From contig DRFF01000190.1 of the NCBI GenBank assembly GCA_011050685.1, forward strand, positions 1-64,000: a stretch of 64,000 nt of DNA. The letters are read 5' to 3'. Positions 8,304-14,820 of this stretch are shown piece after piece. The notes beneath the pieces are model-generated. The model was not told where the DNA came from. It was given only the letters and a program-made list of their open reading frames with translations, and did not search any database. This DNA is from Aurantimonas coralicida (GTDB lineage: Bacteria; Pseudomonadota; Alphaproteobacteria; Rhizobiales; Rhizobiaceae). Numbering within the stretch: position 1 is the stretch's first letter; each line of letters begins with the position of its first letter. The position numbers were made by a program, and so were the translations under genes.

Positions 8304-9290
8304 TCAGGCCTTTACGGCAGAGGAGCGCGAGTTGACCTCGTACTGGTCCTGAGGAATTGTCAGCGTGTAGCGCAAGCCGTCGGAAAAATATTCAAGCGAG
8401 GCTGCCCCCCCGACCGCGTTCGGCACGATCCGCTCCAACGTCGACGTACCAAAGCGAGCATCACGCTCCGGGCGAACGCGCGGACCGTTTCGTTCTTGCC
8501 AATCCAGGACGAGGGTTTCCTCATCCTCACGGTCTTCAAGCCGCGCGCCGATGGCGACGGTCCCGCCGGGAACAGACAATGATCCATAGGAGGCGGCGTT
8601 GACCGCCAGTTCGTGCAGGGCGAGCCCCACATGCAACGACGCCGTCGGCGAGAGATAGACGTCGGGTGACTCGACCGCGATCTGATCCATGCCATCAGGC
8701 GCGTAGCGCTCGACCTGCATCGTGACGAGGCTCATCAAGTCCGCGCCACGCCAATCGGCATCGGTGACGATATCCTGCGAGTAGGCGAGCGATTGGATCC
8801 GCCCTCTGAAACGAACGAGAAACTCCGGAACGGTCACCGAGTGACGCGCCGTTTGACTCGCCAGACTCTGGATGATCGCCAAAAGGTTCTTGGAGCGGTG
8901 CGACAACTCACGCAGCAGGGTCTTCAGCGTCTCTTCGCGGCGCTTTTGTTCCGTGATCTCCACCGAGGTTCCGATCACGCCGCAGACGTCGCCGTCCTCG
9001 TCATGGTCCACATCGATGCGAACGTCATACCATCGTAAAGAGGCGCCGGACGCGATGGCGAGCTCGAAGCGCGCGGGCCGCTGCGTGCGGATCACCTCCC
9101 GCTTCATCACAACCGATCGCTCGGCGCCCTGCGGCGCCAAAAGATCAGCATCGACCATACCCGCTTGCGCTCCGGCGAGCCAGGATCGGCCGGCATTGCA
9201 GATCCCGACATACCGCAGGTCGCGGTCCTGCGAGAACACGGACATGTCCGTGGTCCCAAGGGCCCGCAATATTTTGTTCGACGCCATCAT
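8304..9290 (-). CDS. HWE-family sensor histidine kinase with PAS-like domain, probable PhyR-pathway kinase
   Basis: The 328-residue cytoplasmic kinase has no membrane helix. Residues about 10-115 look like a PAS sensor ending in the usual GTSVEITEQKRREE linker. The phosphoacceptor box is ELSHRSKNLLAI (His131). The ATPase core has LHELAVNAASYG (His226, Asn231) and WQE at 264-266, the three hallmarks of the HWE family. It is followed on the same strand upstream by phyR, so it is a strong candidate for a kinase that phosphorylates PhyR. The ATG at 9290 (MMASNK) has only a weak GAG upstream. The frame is also open to 9308. The signal sensed is unknown. Confidence 0.85.
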   Translation of the reverse strand: MMASNKILRALGTTDMSVFSQDRDLRYVGICNAGRSWLAGAQAGMVDADLLAPQGAERSVVMKREVIRTQRPARFELAIASGASLRWYDVRIDVDHDEDGDVCGVIGTSVEITEQKRREETLKTLLRELSHRSKNLLAIIQSLASQTARHSVTVPEFLVRFRGRIQSLAYSQDIVTDADWRGADLMSLVTMQVERYAPDGMDQIAVESPDVYLSPTASLHVGLALHELAVNAASYGSLSVPGGTVAIGARLEDREDEETLVLDWQERNGPRVRPERDARFGTSTLERIVPNAVGGAASLEYFSDGLRYTLTIPQDQYEVNSRSSAVKA

Positions 9291-9619
9291 AGGATGCTCG
9301 GCCAACACGATTGCCCCGACCTCGACCTCGACGCGACCTTATAGCCGCAAACATTCCGCCGAGAGAGGGGCACCTCACCTTCAAATCGTTCCACACGGGC
9401 AGCAGACCGCGAGCCCATGTTCGATGCAGTCCGGACCGCGACAATCAGGCCACCCGCATCCGCTGCATCACCTGAACGCGGGCCGGTGATGCTCCTTCCC
9501 TTCCGATTCTCGCCGACCCGCTCAGCTTGCACGACAACACATCGGTCGACCCCAAAGGATTCCGATGATGCACGGCGACCATTGCCGACTAGCTGGCGAG
9601 TGGACATGGCGACAGCCGC
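9291..9619. other. 329-base gap between phyR and the HWE kinase gene
   Basis: I see no convincing gene here. A plus-strand open frame in the second half has biased composition and no ribosome site. At 9475-9499 the minus strand has GGAAG, 16 bases, CGTT, one mismatch from the EcfG consensus. It could drive the kinase gene with a leader of about 180 bases, but this is weak. Confidence 0.4.
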
Positions 9620-10414
9620 TTACGCCGCCGCCTGACTATCGGTTTCGAAGAACAGTGCCTGGCTGATCAACGCCTTCACCATGTCGGGGTTGAACGGCTT
9701 GGTCACCAGGAAGGTGGGCTCTGGCCGCTCGCCGGTCAAAAGCCGCTCCGGGAACGCGGTAATAAAGATGACCGGAACCGAAACCTTCGCGAGAATATCG
9801 TTGACCGCATCGATTCCCGAACTGCCGTCGGCAAGCTGAATATCGGCCAGCACCATCCCGGGCCGCTGCCGCTCGAACAGCGCAATCGCCTCCTTTTGCG
9901 TCCGGGCAATACCGGTCACGGTGTGCCCGAGGCTTTCCACCATCTGCTCGATATCCATCGCGATCAGCGGTTCATCCTCGATGATCATGATATCGGTCGA
10001 CACCTGCCGCCCAATGTCGGAACTGGCCTGGTCGATCAAGTCCGAGAACTTCGCCTCGTCGGCGCCGAGAATGTAGCCGGCCTCCTCGGTCGTGAACCCC
10101 TCGACCGCGACGAGGAGAAACGCCTGCCTCGGCAACGGCGAGATGGCGCGCAGATTGCGAGAGGCCTTCTCTTCCCAAGCGGAGGTCGGCGCATCGTCGC
10201 GAATGTTCACCTCGACGGACTGCCACATCGAGGAAAACAGCTTGTAGAGCGAAATTCGCGGCGCTTGGTCGTCGGGAAACAGGCTCGGATCGGCAATCAA
10301 AGCTTCCAGAACAGCCGCGACATAAGCATCACCGCTCGATTGAGAGCCGCTAAGTGCTCGTGAATAGCGCCTAAGATACGGAATATGCGGCGCTATGCGG
10401 GATGACATCGACAT
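9620..10414 (-). CDS. phyR: PhyR, anti-anti-sigma response regulator of the general stress response
   Basis: The 264-residue product has a sigma-factor-like N-terminal domain (about 8-135) fused to a receiver domain (about 140-258). The receiver has the acidic pair E146/D147, phosphoacceptor Asp191 in MVLADIQLADG, Thr219 and Lys239. The diagnostic segment FITAFPERLLTG marks the PhyR type. Phosphorylated PhyR binds NepR and frees the sigma factor EcfG. The ATG at 10414 is preceded by GAGGGGAG five bases away. It is divergent from nepR-ecfG, and an exact EcfG promoter upstream indicates positive feedback. Confidence 0.95.
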   Translation of the reverse strand: MSMSSRIAPHIPYLRRYSRALSGSQSSGDAYVAAVLEALIADPSLFPDDQAPRISLYKLFSSMWQSVEVNIRDDAPTSAWEEKASRNLRAISPLPRQAFLLVAVEGFTTEEAGYILGADEAKFSDLIDQASSDIGRQVSTDIMIIEDEPLIAMDIEQMVESLGHTVTGIARTQKEAIALFERQRPGMVLADIQLADGSSGIDAVNDILAKVSVPVIFITAFPERLLTGERPEPTFLVTKPFNPDMVKALISQALFFETDSQAAA

Positions 10415-10459
10415 GAAAACTCCCCTCGTGTCGACCGAAACAAAGTCGGTGGGCGTGAA

Positions 10460-10484
10460 AACGCGGAATATGCAGAAAAGTTCC
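10460..10484 (-). promoter_or_regulatory. EcfG promoter for phyR
   Basis: The minus strand reads GGAAC, 16 bases, CGTT, matching the EcfG consensus exactly. The -10 element ends 46 bases before the phyR ATG. This is the autoregulatory arrangement known for phyR in other alphaproteobacteria. Confidence 0.85.
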
Positions 10485-10616
10485 ACGCATTGGAACTTTA
10501 TGCGCTTCCAACGATTAGGCACATGGGAACTGGGTTGGAAAAGTGAAACCTCATCGTCAAATATTGTGGGCAGCAGCGCCTTAATATCTTGATGGGCGGG
10601 GGATCGAAGCTAGTTT

Positions 10617-10635
10617 CTCGGCAACGATTGCCGAG
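10617..10635. repeat. Inverted repeat in the phyR-nepR intergenic region
   Basis: Perfect 8-base arms CTCGGCAA and TTGCCGAG flank CGA. No T-run follows on either strand, so it is not an intrinsic terminator. It lies about 130-150 bases upstream of nepR and could be a regulator site or RNA structure. The rest of the 352-base region 10415-10766 holds the phyR promoter. I found no exact EcfG promoter facing nepR. Confidence 0.5.
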
Positions 10636-10766
10636 GGGGTGTCAGTGCGAATGCGAGTTTTGCAAATGAGAGATACGCGACAGACCGTCAGCGCGCGGCT
10701 ACCAACAAGGCTGCTTAACACAACGCTCCGAGACGGATGATGGGTGATCGCGAGACGAAGGAAGAT

Positions 10767-10958
10767 ATGGTGCATACGGCACATGTGAACAAATCTGCGG
10801 GTAAGGGTACCGATCCCGGCGTGCATTCGGCGATCGGCAAGCGTCTGAAGGCGTATTATGATGACGTGGCGAGCGAGCCTGTCCCGGATCGCTTCCTGTC
10901 GCTGCTGGACGCGCTCGACGAGGCGGAATCCGCCTCCAAGACATCAGGCCGCAAGTAG
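10767..10958 (+). CDS. nepR: NepR, anti-sigma factor of EcfG
   Basis: The small soluble protein, 63 residues from the ATG at 10767, has the NepR core IGKRLKAYYDDVASEPVPDRFLSLLDALDEAE. The segment LKAYYDDVASEPVPDRF is the conserved helix and loop that sequesters EcfG and is captured by phosphorylated PhyR. AAGGA four bases before 10767 supports this start. Tandem ATG codons at 10737 and 10740 would add about ten residues and cannot be excluded. It lies six bases ahead of ecfG, so the two are co-transcribed. Confidence 0.88.
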   Translation: MVHTAHVNKSAGKGTDPGVHSAIGKRLKAYYDDVASEPVPDRFLSLLDALDEAESASKTSGRK

Positions 10959-10964
10959 GTTTTG

Positions 10965-11516
10965 ATGAGCGATCAGATGGACTTTCGCAGGGAATTGATT
11001 GCTATTATTCCCAATTTGAGAGCGTTCGCCGCCTCGCTGTCCGGTTCGTTCGATCGGGCCGACGACTTGGTGCAGGAGACGCTCGTCAAGGCTTGGGACA
11101 AACAGCATACCTTCCAGCCCGGGACCAACCTCAAGGCTTGGCTCTTCACGATCTTGCGCAACGAATTCTACACGCAAATGCGCAGAAAGGGACGTGAGGT
11201 GCAGGATGTCGACGGGATGCATGCCATGCAGCTCGCCGGTCACCCGGAGCAGCAGGGACATGTCGATCTGCAGGATTTCCGCAAGGCGCTGGACATGCTG
11301 CCCGACGATCAGCGCGAAGCGCTGATCCTGATCGGCGCATCCGGCTTCTCCTACGAGGAAGCAGCAGACATCTGCCATTGCGCCGTCGGAACGATCAAAA
11401 GCCGCGTGTCGCGCGCCCGTACCAGAATCAGTGAAATCCTCGGCATCGAGGGGGACGGCGAATACGGTCCTGACTCGATTTCCTCGCAGATCATCGGAGT
11501 TGCTCCGGCCGCCTGA
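10965..11516 (+). CDS. ecfG: EcfG, ECF sigma factor of the general stress response
   Basis: The 183-residue sigma factor has region 2 at about 12-78 (FDRADDLVQETLVKAWDKQHTF, then LKAWLFTILRNEFYTQMRR) and region 4 at about 107-160. Region 4 has LPDDQREALILIGASGFSYEEAA and an HTH ending CAVGTIKSRVSRAR. This is the EcfG/ECF15 pattern paired with NepR. The ATG at 10965 follows TAGGT closely and a TTG three bases earlier is also open. It is expected to read the GGAAC-N16-CGTT promoters listed nearby. A tail of about 22 residues after region 4 is slightly longer than usual. Confidence 0.94.
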   Translation: MSDQMDFRRELIAIIPNLRAFAASLSGSFDRADDLVQETLVKAWDKQHTFQPGTNLKAWLFTILRNEFYTQMRRKGREVQDVDGMHAMQLAGHPEQQGHVDLQDFRKALDMLPDDQREALILIGASGFSYEEAADICHCAVGTIKSRVSRARTRISEILGIEGDGEYGPDSISSQIIGVAPAA

Positions 11517-11556
11517 CAACCGTCGTTCCCAGGCGTGCAAAAGCTGCGCGTCGCAT

Positions 11557-11581
11557 GGAACAACGCGCGGGCTAAATGGTT
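11557..11581 (+). promoter_or_regulatory. Possible EcfG promoter for the DUF883 gene
   Basis: GGAAC, 16 bases, GGTT, one mismatch from CGTT in the -10 element. It lies 85 bases before the ATG at 11666 and after the ecfG stop. Plausible in context but not exact. Confidence 0.45.
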
Positions 11582-11665
11582 TCAGGTAAGAAGATCGCCC
11601 TCGGGACCGAGCGCCCCATCCACAGTTCCAGGCCCCATTGTCAATTCGCACAGAACGAGGTTCTC

Positions 11666-12025
11666 ATGGCTTCCGACACTTCCCCGAACACGAGCTCAAC
11701 TTCAGCTCAGACGGCGGGCCCCACCCCCGCGAAGGGCGACAATGCCGACCTGGAAGCACAGGTTGCCAAGCTGCGCGAGGACGTTGCGGGAGTGGCGGAT
11801 GCGCTGAAGTCTCTGGCGACGGGCCGAGCAGATGATGCGAAGCGACAGGCTTTTGCCTTGAGGGACGATGTGCGCGAACGCGGCGAGCAATATCTGCGTC
11901 AGGCGCAGGACGCCGCCTCCGATCTCGAGGAGCAACTCAGCGAAAAGGTTCGCTCCGAGCCGATCAAGAGTGTGCTTATCGCCGCGGCTGTTGGCTACCT
12001 CTACGCCCGTCTCTTCCGCCGCTGA
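11666..12025 (+). CDS. DUF883/ElaB-YqjD family membrane-anchored protein
   Basis: The 119-residue product has a low-complexity Ser/Thr/Ala N-terminus and a long charged helix (about 28-95, LEAQVAKLREDVAGVADALKSLA and RQAQDAASDLEEQLSEKV). It ends in a short C-terminal membrane segment with SVLIAAAVGYLYARLFRR. This is the layout of ElaB/YqjD, stress-induced inner-membrane proteins that can associate with ribosomes. GAGG five bases before the ATG at 11666 sets the start. It is followed two bases later by the YqjE-like gene, a pairing also seen in enterobacteria. Confidence 0.8.
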   Translation: MASDTSPNTSSTSAQTAGPTPAKGDNADLEAQVAKLREDVAGVADALKSLATGRADDAKRQAFALRDDVRERGEQYLRQAQDAASDLEEQLSEKVRSEPIKSVLIAAAVGYLYARLFRR

Positions 12026-12027
12026 CG

Positions 12028-12480
12028 ATGATCCTGCAACTGATCATCAAGCTGATAACCGGCGAAGCCGGGATTTATATGGCGCGGCTGAAGCGGCTGG
12101 CCGTGCTCTACGCCATCATGGGACTCTTCGCGATCGCGATGCTGGCCTCACTGATCAGTGCCCTGTCCATCTTCCTGGCCAATCGGTACGGGGCGTTGGA
12201 GACGGCGCTGGGATTCGCGGGCGTTTCGTTCCTGTTGCTCATCGCGACGGGGGTCGCCGTGGTGATCGCGCGCAGACCGCCCCGCAAACGCGCCGACGAC
12301 CGCCTGCAACGCGATATCGCTGCGATCGCGGGCGTCACCGCCCTGTCGAGTGCGCCACAGGTTTTCGGCTTGGTGAAAAAGCGCAAAGGCCTCTTGCTTG
12401 TGCCGGTCGCGGCGGCGGGCGCCTGGGGCATCTGGCGGGCGATCTCCTCCTACAGAACCCGCGGAGACCGATGGTACTGA
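12028..12480 (+). CDS. YqjE/phage-holin-like inner membrane protein
   Basis: The 150-residue product has two strong membrane helices (about 24-52 and 60-82), then a basic cytoplasmic segment RRPPRKRADDRLQRD. A third hydrophobic stretch, LLLVPVAAAGAWGIW, lies near 124-138. The start at 12028 comes two bases after the DUF883 stop, so the genes are coupled. Relatives are annotated as holin-superfamily or YqjE proteins, probably stress-related envelope proteins rather than true phage holins. No phage genes are nearby. Confidence 0.7.
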   Translation: MILQLIIKLITGEAGIYMARLKRLAVLYAIMGLFAIAMLASLISALSIFLANRYGALETALGFAGVSFLLLIATGVAVVIARRPPRKRADDRLQRDIAAIAGVTALSSAPQVFGLVKKRKGLLLVPVAAAGAWGIWRAISSYRTRGDRWY

Positions 12481-12544
12481 CGGCGTAGCGCTCAGCCGAC
12501 CCGATACGCAGCGGGACGGCCGGGCGTTTTCAAGGAGTATCACG

Positions 12545-12589
12545 ATGACGATTCCACAGATCGAATCCAAAAAGGTTTCCCTTGTCTGA
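12545..12589 (+). CDS. 14-codon leader-like micro-ORF
   Basis: A strong AAGGAG lies eight bases before an ATG that opens a 14-residue frame, MTIPQIESKKVSLV. Its TGA (12587-12589) lies inside the start of the next gene, whose TTG begins at 12582. The arrangement looks like a translated leader coupled to the downstream gene. It has no known relatives that I can name and could also be a remnant start. Confidence 0.4.
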   Translation: MTIPQIESKKVSLV

Positions 12590-12809
12590 TATCGAACCCG
12601 ACAACGCCAGGCAGGGGAAAAAGGGTACGCCCGTACTCCTTGTTCTCATTGCCGGATTGGTTCTCGCCGTCATCGCCTTCCTGGGCCTTGGCGCCTATGG
12701 CTGGTTCCTGCCGGATTCCGACCTCTCCACCGACCGACCCGCGATCGCGGTTCCGGCCGTCGGCTCCGAGCCCCCGGAAACAGTCGTCGCGCCCGAGAAT
12801 TCAGGCTAG
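12582..12809 (+). CDS. Small single-helix membrane protein of unknown function
   Basis: The frame opens with TTG (AAGG six bases upstream) and encodes 75 residues. A basic N-terminus (RQGKKGT) is followed by one membrane helix, VLLVLIAGLVLAVIAFLGLGAY, and a Pro/Val/Glu-rich outer tail. Positive charges before the helix suggest the C-terminus lies in the periplasm. It overlaps the micro-ORF by eight bases. I do not recognise a family. Location inside the stress island is the only clue to function. Confidence 0.5.
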   Translation: MSDIEPDNARQGKKGTPVLLVLIAGLVLAVIAFLGLGAYGWFLPDSDLSTDRPAIAVPAVGSEPPETVVAPENSG

Positions 12810-12885
12810 TATCGTCTTTGCGAAATCGGCCATGCCCCGACTTCTGGCATCGGGGCGTTCAGACAGAGCCCTAGGGAGATTGCAG

Positions 12886-13254
12886 ATGTCCGATCCTCAT
12901 AACCACACCGAGACCGATATCCTCGCCGTTGACGAAGAAATCGGCGACGATGCCGATCAACCTGGCATCAGTCAGCCGGTCACTCAGGCCGAGATCGAAG
13001 ACATTCTCAACAGTTCCGGAATGACGATCGAAGAGCGTCAGGGGCGCCTCGAGGAACTGGCCCGCCAGGTCGGAACGCGGGACGTCATCGACCAGGGCGG
13101 CGAATTCGACCCGCTTCAGCAACAGATCAGCGAAGCGCTGAACATGCTCGCCCAAGGTGGCCATACTTACGGCACGCTGGAGGCCGCGGGCCTCGATCCC
13201 GAGGCACGCTCCGATGCGCGCTCCCCCGACGATCTCCCGGACGACGACAACTGA
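12886..13254 (+). CDS. Small acidic hypothetical protein
   Basis: The 122-residue product starts MSDPHNHTETDIL, is strongly acidic and has no signal or membrane segment. Its middle part, EIEDILNSSGMTIEERQGRLEELARQVG, looks helical, and the C-terminus is Asp-rich. AGGGAG seven bases before the ATG at 12886 fixes the start. The same frame is open further upstream but overlaps the previous gene. Upstream, at about 12832-12863, a GCCCCGA/TCGGGGC hairpin without a T-run separates it from the membrane protein gene. Function unknown. Confidence 0.6.
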   Translation: MSDPHNHTETDILAVDEEIGDDADQPGISQPVTQAEIEDILNSSGMTIEERQGRLEELARQVGTRDVIDQGGEFDPLQQQISEALNMLAQGGHTYGTLEAAGLDPEARSDARSPDDLPDDDN

Positions 13255-13302
13255 GCCACCGGACGCCGTAGTCTATATCGACGGGCGAGCCGGAGCCGGG
13301 CC

Positions 13303-14214
13303 TCAAAGATAGGTGGCCTCCGCCGGCACCAAGACCTTGAGGGCGCGTGGGTGGATCTCCACGATGCTTTCCGCGTCCAACGTGCAGAGTTCGCCATCCA
13401 GAACGGCCCGCTTCTTTCGATTCTTGCCCCGATAGTGAATGCGCACCCGTTGCGCCGTCTGGGACAGGAGGTCTGGATTCTGCCGCCAGGCGCCGGTCAA
13501 GATATCGAACGTCAATTTGGTCACCGCGCCCACCTTACGTTCCGTGCAGATGTAGACGCCCAATTCGCCTCCCCGCGGATCATCGGCATACGGGATATGC
13601 CCAACTCCGTAGAGATTGTTCGACACCGCGACGGCAGGCGACTTGATACGCTTGAGGACGCCGTCGATCTCAAGCTCGAGTTCGATCGCAGGAACCCGCC
13701 GTAGCGCCAGGAAGACTGCGCGTGCCGTCGCGACGATTTTACCGAGCCGGGAGCCATACTGGATCTTGGCGCGCATCCGGACCATCCGGGCATGCAACCC
13801 GACGGCAAACTGATGCACGAATATCCGGTCATTGACGCTGCCGATGTCAACATTCACCACCACGCCCCCTGCCAGCGCGGCTACGGCCGCGGGCAAATCG
13901 AGCGGAATTTGGAGTGTCCGGGCAAACAGGTTCATCGTGCCGGCCGGCAAAATGCCGAGCGCGATGCCGCCGTGGGCTAGCGCGGCCGCCGCCGCCGATA
14001 CCGTCCCGTCTCCCCCCCCCACCAAAAGCACGTCGAGATCGTCACGCCGAGCGGCGGTCTTGATCGCGGCAACGATCGCGTCACCCGCGCAACTCTCCAC
14101 GGTCAATTCATGCCCGTGGATCGCAAACTCGTCACGCATGAGCGCCGTGAGTTCGTCGTGGTCCGTCGTTTTCAACGTTCCGCCGTCTCGATTGAGGAGG
14201 GCGAGAATCTTCAT
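13303..14214 (-). CDS. Diacylglycerol kinase-family lipid kinase
   Basis: The 303-residue product has the DAGK catalytic domain. It shows N8 R D G G at the N-terminus, VLLVGGGDGTVSAAA (GGGDGT, about 64-69) and GILPAGTMNLFARTL. The C-terminal YegS/LCB5-like part contains IVATARAVFLALRR and ends with the DGE element VLDGELCTLDAES. Such enzymes phosphorylate diacylglycerol or related lipids at the membrane, though the true substrate of bacterial members is often unknown. It is convergent with the acidic protein gene and divergent from the DUF1328 gene. Confidence 0.87.
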   Translation of the reverse strand: MKILALLNRDGGTLKTTDHDELTALMRDEFAIHGHELTVESCAGDAIVAAIKTAARRDDLDVLLVGGGDGTVSAAAAALAHGGIALGILPAGTMNLFARTLQIPLDLPAAVAALAGGVVVNVDIGSVNDRIFVHQFAVGLHARMVRMRAKIQYGSRLGKIVATARAVFLALRRVPAIELELEIDGVLKRIKSPAVAVSNNLYGVGHIPYADDPRGGELGVYICTERKVGAVTKLTFDILTGAWRQNPDLLSQTAQRVRIHYRGKNRKKRAVLDGELCTLDAESIVEIHPRALKVLVPAEATYL

Positions 14215-14386
14215 GGGATCGTATCCGGCGTTTGAAGTGACCCGCGGGGTCTGCGGCCACCCGCGCTAAATTAGGCGGCGAATTCATAAGCAAATGGGGC
14301 GAGTGAAAAGAAATGCCCCCGGATTCGCCCCGGATAGGCCCGGAAGTTCTCCACCCCGACAACGATGGGAAAAACAGTTGTTAAGC

Positions 14387-14411
14387 GGAACCATTACGCG
14401 GGTGGTCCGTT
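14387..14411 (+). promoter_or_regulatory. EcfG promoter for the DUF1328 gene
   Basis: GGAAC, 16 bases, CGTT, an exact match to the EcfG consensus. The predicted start of transcription lies about 50 bases before the ATG at 14468. Confidence 0.8.
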
Positions 14412-14467
14412 TCATCGCCATCGTCGAACCCGGCCGCTACTAGCGTGCCCAGATGTGGGAGCATCTC

Positions 14468-14632
14468 ATGATCGAATGGATCGTCATATTGCTGATCGTC
14501 GCGGCGGTCGCCAGCCTGTTGGGATTTCGCGGCGTCGCCGGAGCATCGGCCGGCATCGCCAAGATTCTCATCTTCATCGTCCTCATCGGCCTGTTGTTGA
14601 TGCTGCTCTTCGGAGTTCTGGTGTTCGCATGA
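14468..14632 (+). CDS. DUF1328 (YtjA-type) small membrane protein
   Basis: The 54-residue protein MIEWIVILLIVAAVASLLGF has two membrane helices around the conserved loop GFRGVAGASAGIAKIL, the signature of the DUF1328/YtjA family. GGAG six bases before the ATG supports the start. Family members are small inner-membrane proteins often induced by stress. The exact EcfG promoter upstream fits that. Its biochemical role is unknown. Confidence 0.85.
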   Translation: MIEWIVILLIVAAVASLLGFRGVAGASAGIAKILIFIVLIGLLLMLLFGVLVFA

Positions 14633-14742
14633 CGCAAACCGCTGCGGGGCAGAGCCTTCGTGGCGCGCCTCATCACGAAGTTCGTGAATAAAACGTGACC
14701 AAATGGGAACCGATCGCTTTCCCGCAAATTAACCCACTGAAT

Positions 14743-14782
14743 GCCACGCGGCACCTGCTTTCCACAACACACACCGCGTGGC
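14743..14782 (+). repeat. Inverted repeat upstream of the PRC-barrel protein gene
   Basis: Perfect 9-base arms GCCACGCGG (14743-14751) and CCGCGTGGC (14774-14782) enclose 22 bases. The second arm ends 38 bases before the ATG at 14821. If transcribed, it would form a stable stem in the 5' untranslated region. If not, it could be an operator. No exact EcfG promoter was found in 14633-14820. Confidence 0.5.
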
Positions 14783-14820
14783 TAAGTCTATCGGTAACAA
14801 TAGACCAAGGAGGTCTTATC

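Noticed and set aside
9417-9635. Plus-strand open frame between the kinase gene and phyR
   Set aside because: No ribosome site, runs into the 3' end of phyR on the other strand, and has no recognisable feature.
12028-12480. Holin gene as evidence of a prophage
   Set aside because: The protein fits YqjE-like membrane proteins paired with DUF883 proteins, and no other phage gene, integrase or att-like repeat is nearby.
14704-14730. GGAAC before the PRC-barrel gene as an EcfG promoter
   Set aside because: No CGTT or close variant follows at 16 or 17 bases, so the match is only to the -35 half.
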